In this document: piece by piece, positions 24,750 through 35,800 of the stretch
How the letters are laid out: the number at the start of each line of letters is the position of its first letter
Numbering within the stretch: position 1 is the first letter of the stretch
From: Oikopleura dioica
Lineage: Eukaryota; Chordata; Appendicularia; Copelata; Oikopleuridae
Length of the DNA stretch: 64,000 bases
Assembly (NCBI GenBank): GCA_907165135.1
Contig: OU015568.1
Coordinates: forward strand, 15,511,208 to 15,575,207
Reading direction: 5' to 3'
Translations under genes and position numbers: made by a program
The notes under the pieces: generated by a model
What the model saw: only the letters and a program-made list of their open reading frames with translations
What the model was told of the DNA's origin: nothing
The model's database searches: none

Positions 24750-26517
24750 TTTCACAGAAGCCCCTTTGCCGGTCCATTTACGAGAATTGCTCTAGCTCGT
24801 TTAGGCTCATTCTAAATTAAGATTGAACGGTTTGGAAATTGTACGACATGAACATGTTTAAAGACAAAACAAGGTAAATCTTCTCTTCGAAAGAAAAAGA
24901 TCTAAAATTGGCATGATTGTAGACAGCAAATTGAGAAAAAAGGGAAAATTTTAGGCGAAAATACAACGATCAGAAAGAATCATCCCAGGAAGGGGGCTGA
25001 AATCTCTGACACGGGAAACAATTAATTTGACCAATCTACAGTAAAAGATGCCAAGTTGGAAAGCAAGAAATAATTTCAGTGAAAAAATGTGTATTTATGG
25101 TTGTAACTTGTGCGACAATCAATTTATGAAAATTTGCAGTGAAAAAATGGGGGGATTTGAAGCGTATTTTTGAACTAACAGGAGTCATATTTATTGACAT
25201 ATGTCTATGTAGCCTAGAAATAAACTAGTGTAGCAACTGCGCGAAATAACAATTTCTCGAATTTGAAAAAGACTTGTGAGTTGCTAAAACTCGCGGGAAC
25301 TTGAATTTAGTAAATCTAATTGAATTAGAAACTGTGTACAGCTAAAAAAACGCGTGTTTTTGTCAATGTCGTAGTAAAGTCAGTAACATAATATTAAAAT
25401 TATATTTTTCAAAATGTTCTATAGTATGTGCACTTTCTTAAAAAGAAACAGACGGAAAACATAAAATAAAAGTCGAGGGAAAATTGGGGAGGAATAAAAA
25501 ATATGAATTCTCAACGAAAGCATAAAAGGATGTGTGTTGAACTTGGTAATCTATTTGAAGAGATATCGTTAAAACATGTAATCCGGTGCCTAGTAAAATA
25601 CTGTAATATGTGCCTGAAGTATGTGTTAGTAACTGTAAGACAGACTGGACGAGAGACTTTCGAATTTCAAATTGGTGCTCGAGAAGGTGACGGTTTTCGG
25701 ATTGTGCCAAAAGAGAGAGTAACAAGCAATAGTTTTAAAAAGTAGGGATGATGATGCTCCAAGATTGATTGAGGTATTCGAACGGAAAACAAGGAAGAGT
25801 TTCTCAAAATTTCACTTCAGACAAGTTTTAAACTTCTTCACAAAAAACCTGCGACAAAATGCAACGATGCTCATGAACTGGGATCGGCAAAATGCGTAGA
25901 AAACCTGAGTCAGGGTCCTGGAAAAGATTTAGTAAATAGACACATAGCGGCATTAAAAAATAGCCGACGAGCGGCTTCGATTACAAAAAAGCCGCCACTC
26001 TTCTTACTAAAGCTCTTCTACGACCCTGACTCAGGTAGCCTGTGTCCGTTTTCATACACGGGCTGCCGGAATCGGCTGATAAAGATCTTCTCAGTGGTAA
26101 ATAACTCTTATTCTTAGGTACTTAGCCTGCTTTATTATAGACCTGCATAATAAAATTTTTTCACTGCTTCGATTTTATCCTGCAAAAGAGGGAGAGAACT
26201 TGATGCCATAAGCGGTTATAGATTTTGAAACTTGGAAAAAGATCTTGCTTGAAGAGGTTTATTGTGAAGTTGTCCGGTGCGCATGAAAAGGAGGAAGGTC
26301 GATTTCATGGATATTTAAATAAAATGTAATATGTTCGTAGGTAGAAGCGTCAAGAAACGGGAGAATAGGAATAGGAGTATTGGGGATTGTAAAAAATAGT
26401 TGTAATGATGGTGATCATAATTTTACAAAGAATTATAATTGTAATTGCAGTTTATTTTTTCTTCTTTTTGTCTATCTTGAATTTGGGCTTGGATTACGAT
26501 GTTTTTCGTTGAATAAA
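24750..26517. other. Intergenic, holds MITE copy C
   Basis: 1.77 kb without a supported gene. An 80-codon plus frame at 25503 and a 95-codon minus frame opposite it lack splice or domain support. MITE copy C lies at 25878-26075. Confidence 0.6.
25878..26075. mobile_element. MITE copy C
   Basis: The left end CTGGGATCGGCAAA and the arm AAACCTGAGTCAGGGTCC are answered by GACCCTGACTCAGG and a GCTGCCGGAATCGG end. The flanks CTCATGAA and CTGATAAA match at 6 of 8 positions, compatible with an old 8-bp target duplication. Confidence 0.7.
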
Positions 26518-28780
26518 TTAGAGTTTCGCCATCTTCTCGAGCGCTTCGTTTGCGAAGAAACTGACGTCGATGTCGCTGTCTTTTGAGAGGCTGTCCAGGG
26601 CGCTTTTTACTGTGGCGTGGTTTTTCTTTGAGATCTGAAGAGATAACGTTTAGTCGCATTCTAGTGCTAGGAACGTACCAAAGTGGACATCGATCCGAGC
26701 GTCTTCGCTACATTGAATTTGACATTTGCGACTTCATCCTTGTGCATGTTGCAAACAGTGGAAACACATCTGTCAGCGATTTCTACCTGAAACAAGTTCA
26801 TTACAGCGATTCCGGAAGTCATTTATAGTAGCTTACCATGTCAGACTTATTTTTGAGCGAGGCGCTCATGAGGAAATTAATCTGGAAAAGGACGGTCATT
26901 CTTCGCAAGTAATTCTGCTCCGCGGCGAGCTCGAATACTTTCGGAAGGACGACGTCGCGGGCCCACTCAAAGCCGTAGATGTCGACGATCTTCTGGATCT
27001 GTGTGCAGGCAGCCTCGCGGATCGAGAAAACATGATCTGCCAAACAGGTCATCATTAAGTCGAAGAGCTTCTCGTCTTTGAAACTATCTCTGCTTATTTG
27101 TTTAGCGATCTTTAGCTGGATTTATCAAGAGAGTCATATTTACGGCGTAAATTTTACACTTTGGTTTCAAAACGTTTAGGGTGGGCACAAGTGAGCAAAT
27201 GCTAATTAGTAATTACTAACTAGTGAAGTTTTGAAAATCCGAGACAAAGGCATGTGTTCCAAGATTGCCAATCTGACGCGCCACTTGGTATCTTCGGCGA
27301 GCTTGAGCACGGCGGGCAGGAGTGTGTTCTGGAATGATTCGAATCCAATGACATCGTGCACAGTGCTGATGGTGTTGATGACGTTGAGGCGAACGTCGGC
27401 ACATTCGTCCTTGAGGAAGCCGACGAAAAGGGGCAACAGGTGCTCGTTTGTGTTCTCTGGGCCGATAATTGCTGCCAATTTCATCATGGTTGAAGCAAGA
27501 GCAGTTTTGACGGGCTGGTGCGGGTCTTAAAACCAGTCAACTTGAAGTAAAAAGGGAGGACTCACCATTCGAAAGGTCTTTTATGAGAGGAATTATATGT
27601 GTCATCGTAAGGTTCTTTTTACTTTCTGCTGGCAGCCCATTCGCAAAGTTGAAAATATTCTTGGCACCTTGAACTCTAACTTCACCTTCCAGATCTTTTA
27701 CCAGCGTTTTGAAAATATTGATCGTCTCATTTACTAAAAAAACGGTAAACTCTTATCAATGTCTTTCTCCACGAACCTAAGGATGCATCCAGAGCGGAAA
27801 CCAGATCGACGAGTATGTTTGCAAGCGAATTTCGCACCCTCCAGCTTTTGTCTTCCTGGAATTTCTTCAACATGACAATAATTTTGCTCTCTTGGGTTTC
27901 AACATCAAGCTTGGGAATGATCTGCACAAAAGCTGGGCAAATCAAGAGTCTGACTGAGTCCTGGTCGTCGGCAACAAAACTCTAAAAGGAGCAGATTCTT
28001 AGACTTGAAGAAGAAGGGGAAGTCAATACCTCATAGAGTTTCAGGAAGTCATTTTGAACGAAGTCCTTCTCCATTTCTGCGACGAGGGGGCCAATTTTCG
28101 AAGCAGCAGCTCTTCGAACCATTGGAGTTTCGTCGCCGCAAAGGCTTGGGTAGAGGGATCGCATTTCCTGCTTGACATGGCCTGTTCCTCTGTTGTAAGC
28201 GACAGCGAAGAGTCCGCAGGCGGAAGTTCTCGAGGTGAACCTGAATAAGGTAACGAGGGATCGAAGAAGGGTGCTTCTTACCAGTCACCAGTAGCGAGTC
28301 GTCGAATAAGAGGCTCAAAGTACTGCTCAATGTGCTCAGCAGACATCTCCCGAGCGATGGCGCAGAGAGATTGGACAGCTCGATCACGGACAACGGTTTC
28401 TTCGACCATCGCCAACGATTCGAGCGGAGTAAGAATGATGTGTGCATGGGCGGGCCCGCCGACCAAGGGAATGAAGCGCTTTAATTCATCTGCGAGTCTG
28501 AATTTCTCAACTTAGCTTATCTAGTAAAGGGGCTTTTTCTTACCGCTCGAGAACTTCGTCTTCGTCGTAAACTGAGTCAATGATGAACGGGATAAGTTCG
28601 GACTTTGTTCTTTCAACGCCAAGCGCCAGGGCGATCGTCGGGAGCTACAAAATTCAAGTTATAAAAAAGTATAGGATGATATTTTTATCTACCTTTGACA
28701 TTGACTTCAGTCTGGACGAAATGTCTTCATTTCGAAGTTCGTCGATAAGAATCGAGATGGGTTCATCGCTGTCACCCATA
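26518..28780 (-). CDS. PPP2R1A: PP2A scaffold subunit A (PPP2R1A/B type)
   Basis: The start at 28780 ([20 protein letters not shown]) is preceded by TTTCTAG one base upstream, a likely trans-splice site. The exons encode tandem HEAT repeats: [150 protein letters not shown]. The C-terminus is [15 protein letters not shown] with TAA at 26518. The expected fifteen-repeat architecture fits the length. Subunit A holds the PP2A catalytic C subunit and regulatory B subunits. About ten short introns are present. It lies 367 bp downstream of EXOC1 on the same strand. Confidence 0.97.
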
Positions 28781-29147
28781 CTAGAAAGAGAAAAAGGATT
28801 AAACGACTGCTGCTACCAGTAGTTCTGGCTTGATTGCGGTGTGAAGTTGCAGTAATGAAGATAGGTAAAGCTTTACAGAATATTTAAAGTTGAATAAACC
28901 GAACAATTGAACGAAGAATTGCACAAAAATGCAAGCGAAAGCGTGCATTTTACATCAGAATAAGTACAGGAAATGTTTGAGCAGGTAGAAAAAGGAAGTA
29001 CGTTTAGGAGGAATAATTTCAGTCATATGGTTATTTTAGTAAGGCTAGGAGATAGATCAATGGTAAGGGGATCTTAATTTGTTCTGAACTTGTTCACAAG
29101 ATAGAGAGAGGGTGTAAATGGGGTAAATGTTAGGCTAAATGCGGAAT
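28781..29147. other. Spacer between EXOC1 and PP2A-A
   Basis: 367 bp, AT-rich, same-strand genes on both sides. The distance is larger than in typical tunicate operons but compatible with one. Confidence 0.5.
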
Positions 29148-32100
29148 CTAGTAATGGGATGATGCAATTTCAGAAAAGTAGTTGAGGATGTCGGAGAGGG
29201 TGAAGTCCATCTTTATGCCAGTCCCGGAGTAGCATTGTTGAAGAAGACTGAAAATAGAGCTGACTACAAGCAGTTGTTCAGAGACTTACTTGTCATAATG
29301 GTTGTATTGTCTGATAAACTCTTCCTGCATCTCTCTCCAGACGACTTGCAAGAGTCTGTTATCGTCTTCCGCCGTGTGCTTCTCGACCTTGAGATAGAGC
29401 TCTTCAAGTCCCTTCTTGACCTTCTTGCCGGGATACTCCTTGATCACTTTTCTCAGCGAGCTCTTGTTGTACATCGCCATGAATTGAATCTCCTCAGCTG
29501 GCCGCTCTTGGTCGATCTCTTTCGTAACACCGTCGAAGAAAATCGCGATTTGCTCCAACGGCCTTCCCAAGAACAAAGCGGCATACGATTCCATACAGGA
29601 CTGATACAGCTTCTTCGTCTCTTTCCTCTCATTCGCCAGTGCTTCGATTCGCAGGGAGGATAAAACGGCAAAGCAATGGTGGTAGTTCTGGAAACGGATC
29701 ACATCCGAGGGCGTTTTTGCCCCGCTGAATAAAAATGAATGGGAGGTTTTGAGACGGGATCAAACCCTGGTAAGATTTAGGGAGATTAGAAACAGATGGC
29801 TGTCTATTTTTTGGAAAAAGATAGTTTTAGGCGTCGTTTATAATACCGGGATTCTCATGTCTGGCTGACTAATTTTCTACTGGTAAAATCAAATTGTGAT
29901 TATAAAAGAAAAACTGCTGAAGTTGTCTCTTGCTCGAAGCCGCTTGCGGCTTTTTATTTTTCAACAGGAATTTTTCTTTAATAACAATTCAAAGAATATT
30001 CGTCTGTCAAAAACGAAGAAAATGAAATTTTAAGAATACCTGTTCGCGCATTGTTCGATTCCGCGTAAAACGCCTTGTAACAACTTTTTGTAGGCTCTGT
30101 CCAAATCGGTTCTCCGCTCTGCTTTGTCGAATATCGTCTCGGCTAGCTGGGCTAGATCGTCAAACTGCTTGACGAACCATAGAATTCCGACTTTTTCACC
30201 GGTTCGCGGGCGATACTCATCGATTCGCTGGATTCGATCATTCACAAATCGATCGAAGGACCTCTTCACTGAGTCAGGGCTTCACAAAAACACACGCGAT
30301 TTCTTTTTTTATACAGTTTCTTTTTAAAGAAAAAAATATTAGTTTTCGCAATAATTTCTTTAATTTTTGTCAAGCCGTTCCTTGAACAAGCGCAAGTCCC
30401 AATAATTTTCCCAAAAAGGTTTGTACCTTTTCTCTCAATACCCGTTCGCTCAAAACGACAAGTAATGAGAGTGAATTCAGCTTGTCAAGTTGATCTCCGA
30501 ATTCGATCAATTGACCGAGCTCATCCTCTAACGAGTCTGATTCGCCGCCAAAGATATCTGACATCAACCGTCGGATTTCTATGTAAATCATTAATTTTTA
30601 ATTTATCTGAAGACCCATTCATTGACGTAAAAATACAATGATTTCGCTTTGTCATCTTTTATAATATGAATTATAATGATATTATATAATTGATAAAAAA
30701 AACAATTCTAGCATTCTCTCTGACGTCAAAAAGCCCTGGATTTACAACAGTGTGAGCGACAAAACGCCCATAAAGTAACCAAATATTGACGCTAAAATTC
30801 TACAATACAGTAACTGCCCGAAACGACAGTGATTTGGGCGGGTTTATTTTCCTCGCTTTCTCTGGTCCAATTCCATTTTTACCTTTATTGATCGCCGCCT
30901 CGATAGCTTGTTCGCGCTTGGCTTCGTTATTTTCGTCAATTTCATCGAAACGAATGAATGAGTCGCCTTCGTAGAGTCCTTCGGCTGAAAAAATGGAGTT
31001 GAAAGAATAGTGTTTATATAAATAAATAAAGTTGTGTGAATGCAAAAGGAAGTTGCAGTGAAATTTCTTGCCGAGCTCTTTTGGAATAAAAAAAATCTAT
31101 AAAATAAAGTTTCAAATTTGCAATTTTTAATTCTGCGTGTATCGAGCTGCCTGTACTCACAATGCAAATATCTTTGAGCGTGGGTCTCTCTCTCTTTGTA
31201 AATGCGTAAATGAATGAATAAAATGTCACCATTCTACTTGACAATTGAGATTTCTAAAATCGTTGAATTTGGTGTGCGTATGTCAATGTGCTCATGAGTA
31301 ACAAAAGATGCGGAAAAGTGCGTTCGAAGCTGATTTTTCTAAAAGGAGAAGTTGTCGTTTTTTTGTTGCCTTCATTTTTTGCTGTTTTTGAAATCAAGGA
31401 AGACTACCTATTGGAAAATACCTGTGAGGTTAAAGAAGTCGGTGATAAACTTTTGCTCCTCTTGGCAGATCGGCTCCATTTCGTTGAGAACTTCGCGCAT
31501 AGTGTCCGAAAAACGTGTCCTGTCCGCCGCGGACAAATCAATTATCAATGACCCTAAACGCAAATACTACAATCCAACACATGCATGTTCTAGAGAAGCT
31601 CCCCTTTTTCTGGGAAATTGGAATCCTTACCAGAACCGATGGATGTCATCGATGCAGTACGCCCGAGCCCCTTGCCCTTGTTGATGCTCAGCGAGGAGCC
31701 GAATTTTTTTGCTTTTTTCGTCAGACTTAGTGTACTTTTCGACAGGTTTTTGATGCTTCCGCCAATTTTGGAGACACTCTTTATTGAACCAGAGAGCTTT
31801 TTAGATGATCCAAGTGTCAGACCACTCGAGCTTTTCAGCGTTTTGTTTTCTTTCGCTTCTCGCTCCTTCATTTGGTCCTAAAATCATTGTTCTGGATTGA
31901 CCTTTAGACGGGTTTAAGTCAATTTTTATGACAATACAAACATTCTAGAGATGATAACGGGTGGCCTACCTCAAATCGCTTCTCTGCTAATTCCCGGAAT
32001 TGTCTTATTTCTCGTCTATAAACGCCCCTCACAGATTCTGTATACGTCGCAACAAGACTCATGAAAGTTGTTTGATCGTTCATTCGCAGCCACACGATCA

Positions 32101-33473
32101 GCGGACGATACGGCATCAGTCGTTTGTGGAGCTGTGTATGTTTAGGAAGCTAAAGCAAACTGTCAAAACGCGATAAGAAAAATAGAGTACACTTGCCTTT
32201 AGCGCGCCTCGATCAGAAGCTTCGCCAACATGATCGCGTTGCTCGAGGAATCGGTTCTCGAGATGCTTCATCAGGCGCTGGGAGAACTTGGCTCTGAGTT
32301 CGTTGAAGAGCTTTTGCTGCTCGATGACCGAAGCAATATTGCTTAATCCCATTGGCAGTTCAACTTTCATCGCTCTTGATAAATGCTCTGCTGCTGCAAT
32401 CGCCGATTTTATCCCGTCAGATGAGTCCAAATCGGCATCCCGGAGAGCGCGATGATGTTCTTTTGGCATTTCTAGCTGGTCAACAATTGAGGCTATTTCG
32501 GAAACAAGACGGCGCTGATTCAAGTCGGAAATTTGAATGAAACTCTGTTGCGACTTCATGGCACCCATTTGGGTCTATTTGAAGGTTCAGAATTCGCTTG
32601 AAATTGTGTGATTTATGAAAGACGAAAATTGAACCCATTTGCCTGAATAGATCCCAACATCGCATCATATCGTTCCAGTTCGGATTCGACCCTCACGACT
32701 TCGTTAATTGCTTTGTCGAGTGTTTTCATCAACTCTTTGATGTCCGAGTCTGATTTCATAATTGCCGACATATTATCCCCGTCAAGAGAGGATAAATTTC
32801 CTTGGAGAAGTTCAGCAAACGCCTCGGCATTTTGAAGCGCGCCCTCACAATTCTGGAGGATATCGCCAAGATCTGTCTGCTCGACGTCTGATAGTTCCTG
32901 ATAATCGGCGATTCTGGCGTCGGTGAGGTCGTCTGATTGTGTTTGAGAGCGGTCGGGCGTGGATACGTTGATGTTCTTGAAGGTAATGCTGGAGAGTTGC
33001 GTCGGAGAGAGGTAGCGTTTGGCAAGTTTTACTAAGTTCATGAGGAAGTTCTCTCGCTCCGACTCGGAAGCGGCTTCCCATCTGTACAATTTGTCGAAAA
33101 CGAGGTCAAATTCTCATTTTGGGATAATTAAAAGTTCACTCAATCTTTCAATCAACATTTTCTCATGACTATCCCAAGGCGTAGGACCCGAATTGGCTTT
33201 CTATCCCATTCCTGTTGGATTCTGCAGGGCCTCAACCTGCTTCAAATCAGTCAGAAGCCACTGAATATGCCTTTTGTACAACTCATCATTTCTTGCTCCT
33301 TTCTTGACGACACTGACAGACACTTGTACTGGTTGCTCCGAAGTGACGGCCAGACATAAGAAATTATTCTTTTTCGACTTCGATTTATTCTTGGTGACGT
33401 GGACAACGCCTAAAAGGCGCTCGTCGCGCGCGGTAAAGACGTCTCGCTGGAGTGCTTGTCGAATCGCCGCCAT
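29148..33473 (-). CDS. EXOC1: Exocyst complex component 1 (Sec3)
   Basis: The start at 33473 gives MAAIRQALQRDVFTARDERL, then NFLCLAVTSEQPVQVSVSVV and YKRHIQWLLTDLKQVEAL, the PH-like Sec3 N-terminal domain. Coiled-coil and rod blocks follow: YQELSDVEQTDLGDILQNCE, AEAFAELLQGNLSSLDGDN, EHHRALRDADLDSSDGIKSA, MPYRPLIVWLRMNDQTTFMS. A Ser/Lys-rich linker (SKKLSGSIKSVSKIGGSIKN) comes next, then LNEMEPICQEEQKFITDFF, KVGILWFVKQFDDLAQLAET, NYHHCFAVLSSLRIEAL and RKVIKEYPGKKVKKGLEELY with a C-terminus ending TAG at 29148. Sec3 tethers secretory vesicles at the plasma membrane through PIP2 and Rho/Rab partners. Domain order and length agree with animal EXOC1. One intron carries a TTGAAATCAAGGAAGA motif (31388). 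Confidence 0.97.
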
Positions 33474-33572
33474 TTTTACCGCATTCTAGTTATTTTGATT
33501 GATTTGAGACGATTCATTCTTGGCAGTTGAAGGTTTTATTCGCAGGACAAATTAAAAGAGCAGTTTTTAACA

Positions 33573-34763
33573 TTACAAGTGTTGGTTGTAGACGATTTTC
33601 TGACCCCACTTGCCCGAAAGCTGATTGGTACCAGCTCTTTTGACCAGGCCGTTGTCCATTTGAACGTACTGGTGGAGTGATTTCGAGCTCAAAGTCACAT
33701 CTGTAAGTGCTTGTATCATTCGTCCATCTGAAGAAAAAGGATAAGTATAAAACCCCATCATCTTTTGTACCTTCTTCGTGTTTGTCCATTATCTCTGGCG
33801 GAGCATAAGGCGGGTCAGAGAAGATACTGTCTGCTTGCCGAATGATGTCAATGTCTCCTTCAAGCTCGCCAGTTGCTACCGCTTGAAGGTATTTCTCGAG
33901 AATTTTGACCTTTTCAAGAACTCGTTCTGCAGCACTGGCGCTGTGGTCGCCCAGACCATCACCGATAATTCGATCCATTCCGATCTGAAATCAGTTTTTA
34001 TTTGAAAATCAGGAGGGAAAAGCAACTAACCCGCTCTTCATCTTGAGTTTCCATATTAAATTCGCGCTGCTCCAAACAATTTTCGCCATCCAAATGTTCA
34101 AAAATCACGGCTGGTGTTTCATCCTTTAGAATTATTAGAAACAAAAGAAGAAAATTGGCGCTCTTACATTGAAAGGATCAACTTTCATCATAATAACAGT
34201 CGAATCGAGCTTTTCGAAGAGCATCTTTGTTTGCGCCAGATCATGGTGGTCGACTGTATGAATAGACGTACAGTACCAGCCGACCACGTCAAGGCTGGTG
34301 ACTTCTTGAAGATGGTCGTGTTTCTCGAGGAGGAATCCCAAGTCCATGAAGCTCAGTGGATCTCTCGGATCGCTCGGGACTTCGAATGTGTCGCAAATTT
34401 CAAGAACCGATCGTGTTTTGCCCAAAAGAGCTCCTTTGACAGTGAAAATTCGAGCGGGACCTTCTTCTCTAATTCAAGGATCATTCCTTGGAAGAACAAA
34501 ACAAACTGAGCAGAAACCTATGAAGAGAACCTGTGTCAGTGCCCCGAAAGAGCTCCACTTGTAAAAAAACAAAGGCGAGAAGTACCCTGACACAGGTTTT
34601 CTCCAGAGGTAACAGGTTAGTCGAAACCTGATTTGAATGACCCTAATTTTGAAAGCTGCGCACGAATTCGGCTAAAGTGCTGTGAAATATTCAGGAGTAC
34701 TAGCGGATGAACTTTAATTCTAGAGTCGAATTCTTCAACCTCTTCTCGATGCCGCACCGCCAT
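33573..34763 (-). CDS. COPS6: COP9 signalosome subunit 6 (MPN domain)
   Basis: The start at 34763 (MAVRHREEVEEFDSRIKVHP, LVLLNISQHFSRIRAQ) continues across an intron (GTCATT to GAATTAG) that holds a MITE. Then come ARIFTVKGALLGK, FMDLGFLLEKHDHLQEVTSL, DVVGWYCTSIHTVDHHD, EERIGMDRIIGDGLGDHSAS, ERVLEKVKILEKYLQAVATG and the end SGKWGQKIVYNQHL, stop TAA at 33573. The MPN fold lacks the metal-binding JAMM motif, as expected for the non-catalytic CSN6, which pairs with CSN5 in the deneddylase that controls cullin ligases. Only 99 bp separate its stop from the EXOC1 start, with an AATAAA and an AG acceptor between, so the two may share an operon. Confidence 0.9.
34509..34630. mobile_element. MITE copy D (diverged)
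   Basis: Arms AGAACCTGTGTCAG and CTGACACAGGTTTTCT form an inverted pair inside the first COPS6 intron. The outer ends are eroded. Confidence 0.55.
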
Positions 34764-35800
34764 TTCTTTCTAATAATCTTCCGATTATACCGAGCGTTAG
34801 AGAATTTTGAAAGAACATGAAGATAATATTTATTCAATATCACCACGAACAGAAAAATATAGTATAATAATTACTACTGAAAATAGAGTTGTTAACGAAT
34901 CAGAGAAAATAGACGCGGGCTTAATCTCGTTTTGGTGAAAATGAAAAAGGTGGGATACTTTGAACATTGAAATAATACCATTTATGCAGGTAATCTTGAT
35001 TGGAATAGACAAGGAAAATGAGACAAAAAAGTGCGACAAGAATTTTGGCATATTACCGCTAAAATAATATGCAGAAAGATGAAATTCAGAAGTCTCAGGC
35101 CGGCAACCTGTGCAGAAAACCTGAGTCAGGGTCGGAAAGATCATCAATGAAAAGCGGCTAAAGCGGCTTATTTTTTAAACAAAGTCTCAAATGGCTTCGA
35201 AAATACAACCCTACTGAGCTGCTTCAGACCCTGACTCAGGTTTTCTACACAGGTTGTCGAGCTTAGTCAGAAGTTAAACCTCACTAAAGCGTCAAAGCTT
35301 CACATTTTTAGGCACCATTTTTTAGTAAAAATAATGATTTCAAAACAAATATTCATAGCTGAAAAAGTGCAATAATCTTAGACACCTCAAGCGAAAAAAA
35401 TAAGGCTTAGAAGCAAAGTGCTAACGAGAAACGACAAAAACAAGAAGCAAAACTTTATTATAGAGAATTGTGATTTTATTTCGAATAATTACCAGAAAAG
35501 GCAGTTTCTTAATAAAGAACAGATATAAGTATAATTAACAAAAACGTCTGCAAAAGCTTGAAAATGACGAAAAATAAAATAAAAATTGAACTGTTGAACT
35601 GATTGAAATTGTTAATGATTTCACGTCTTCTTTCTTTTTCGACTTAAAAATAAAGAAAAAAAGGAAGAGAGTAAGTTTTAAGGGATCAGGGCGGGATCAT
35701 TCATTTGATGATTCGTTTAGTAATTATGAATATTTTTAAAATTGGAAAAGAGTTGGTAAGATGAGGCGGAGGAAAGACAGCTGAAAAAAATGAAAACTTT
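34764..35800. other. Intergenic, holds MITE copy E
   Basis: 1 kb between COPS6 and IP6K. Apart from the MITE at 35094-35266 nothing was recognised; a 105-codon minus frame at 35147-34830 crosses the start region without domain support. Confidence 0.6.
35094..35266. mobile_element. MITE copy E with perfect 8-bp target duplication
   Basis: 173 bp. The ends CTCAGGCCGGCAACCTG and CAGGTTGTCGAGCTTAG are inverted and equal in length. They are flanked by perfect direct repeats TCAGAAGT at 35086-35093 and 35267-35274. The best-preserved copy; it defines the family ends. Confidence 0.85.

Noticed and set aside
22965..24755. Antisense long frame at 23318-24037 (239 codons) as a gene
   Set aside because: It is the shadow of the low-complexity RS/Gly/His coding sequence on the other strand and has no splice structure or domain.
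25438..25745. Frames of 80-95 codons on both strands
   Set aside because: AT-rich, no domain, no splice partners, mutually overlapping; likely chance.
34830..35147. 105-codon minus frame upstream of COPS6
   Set aside because: Not conserved-looking and extends into MITE copy E.
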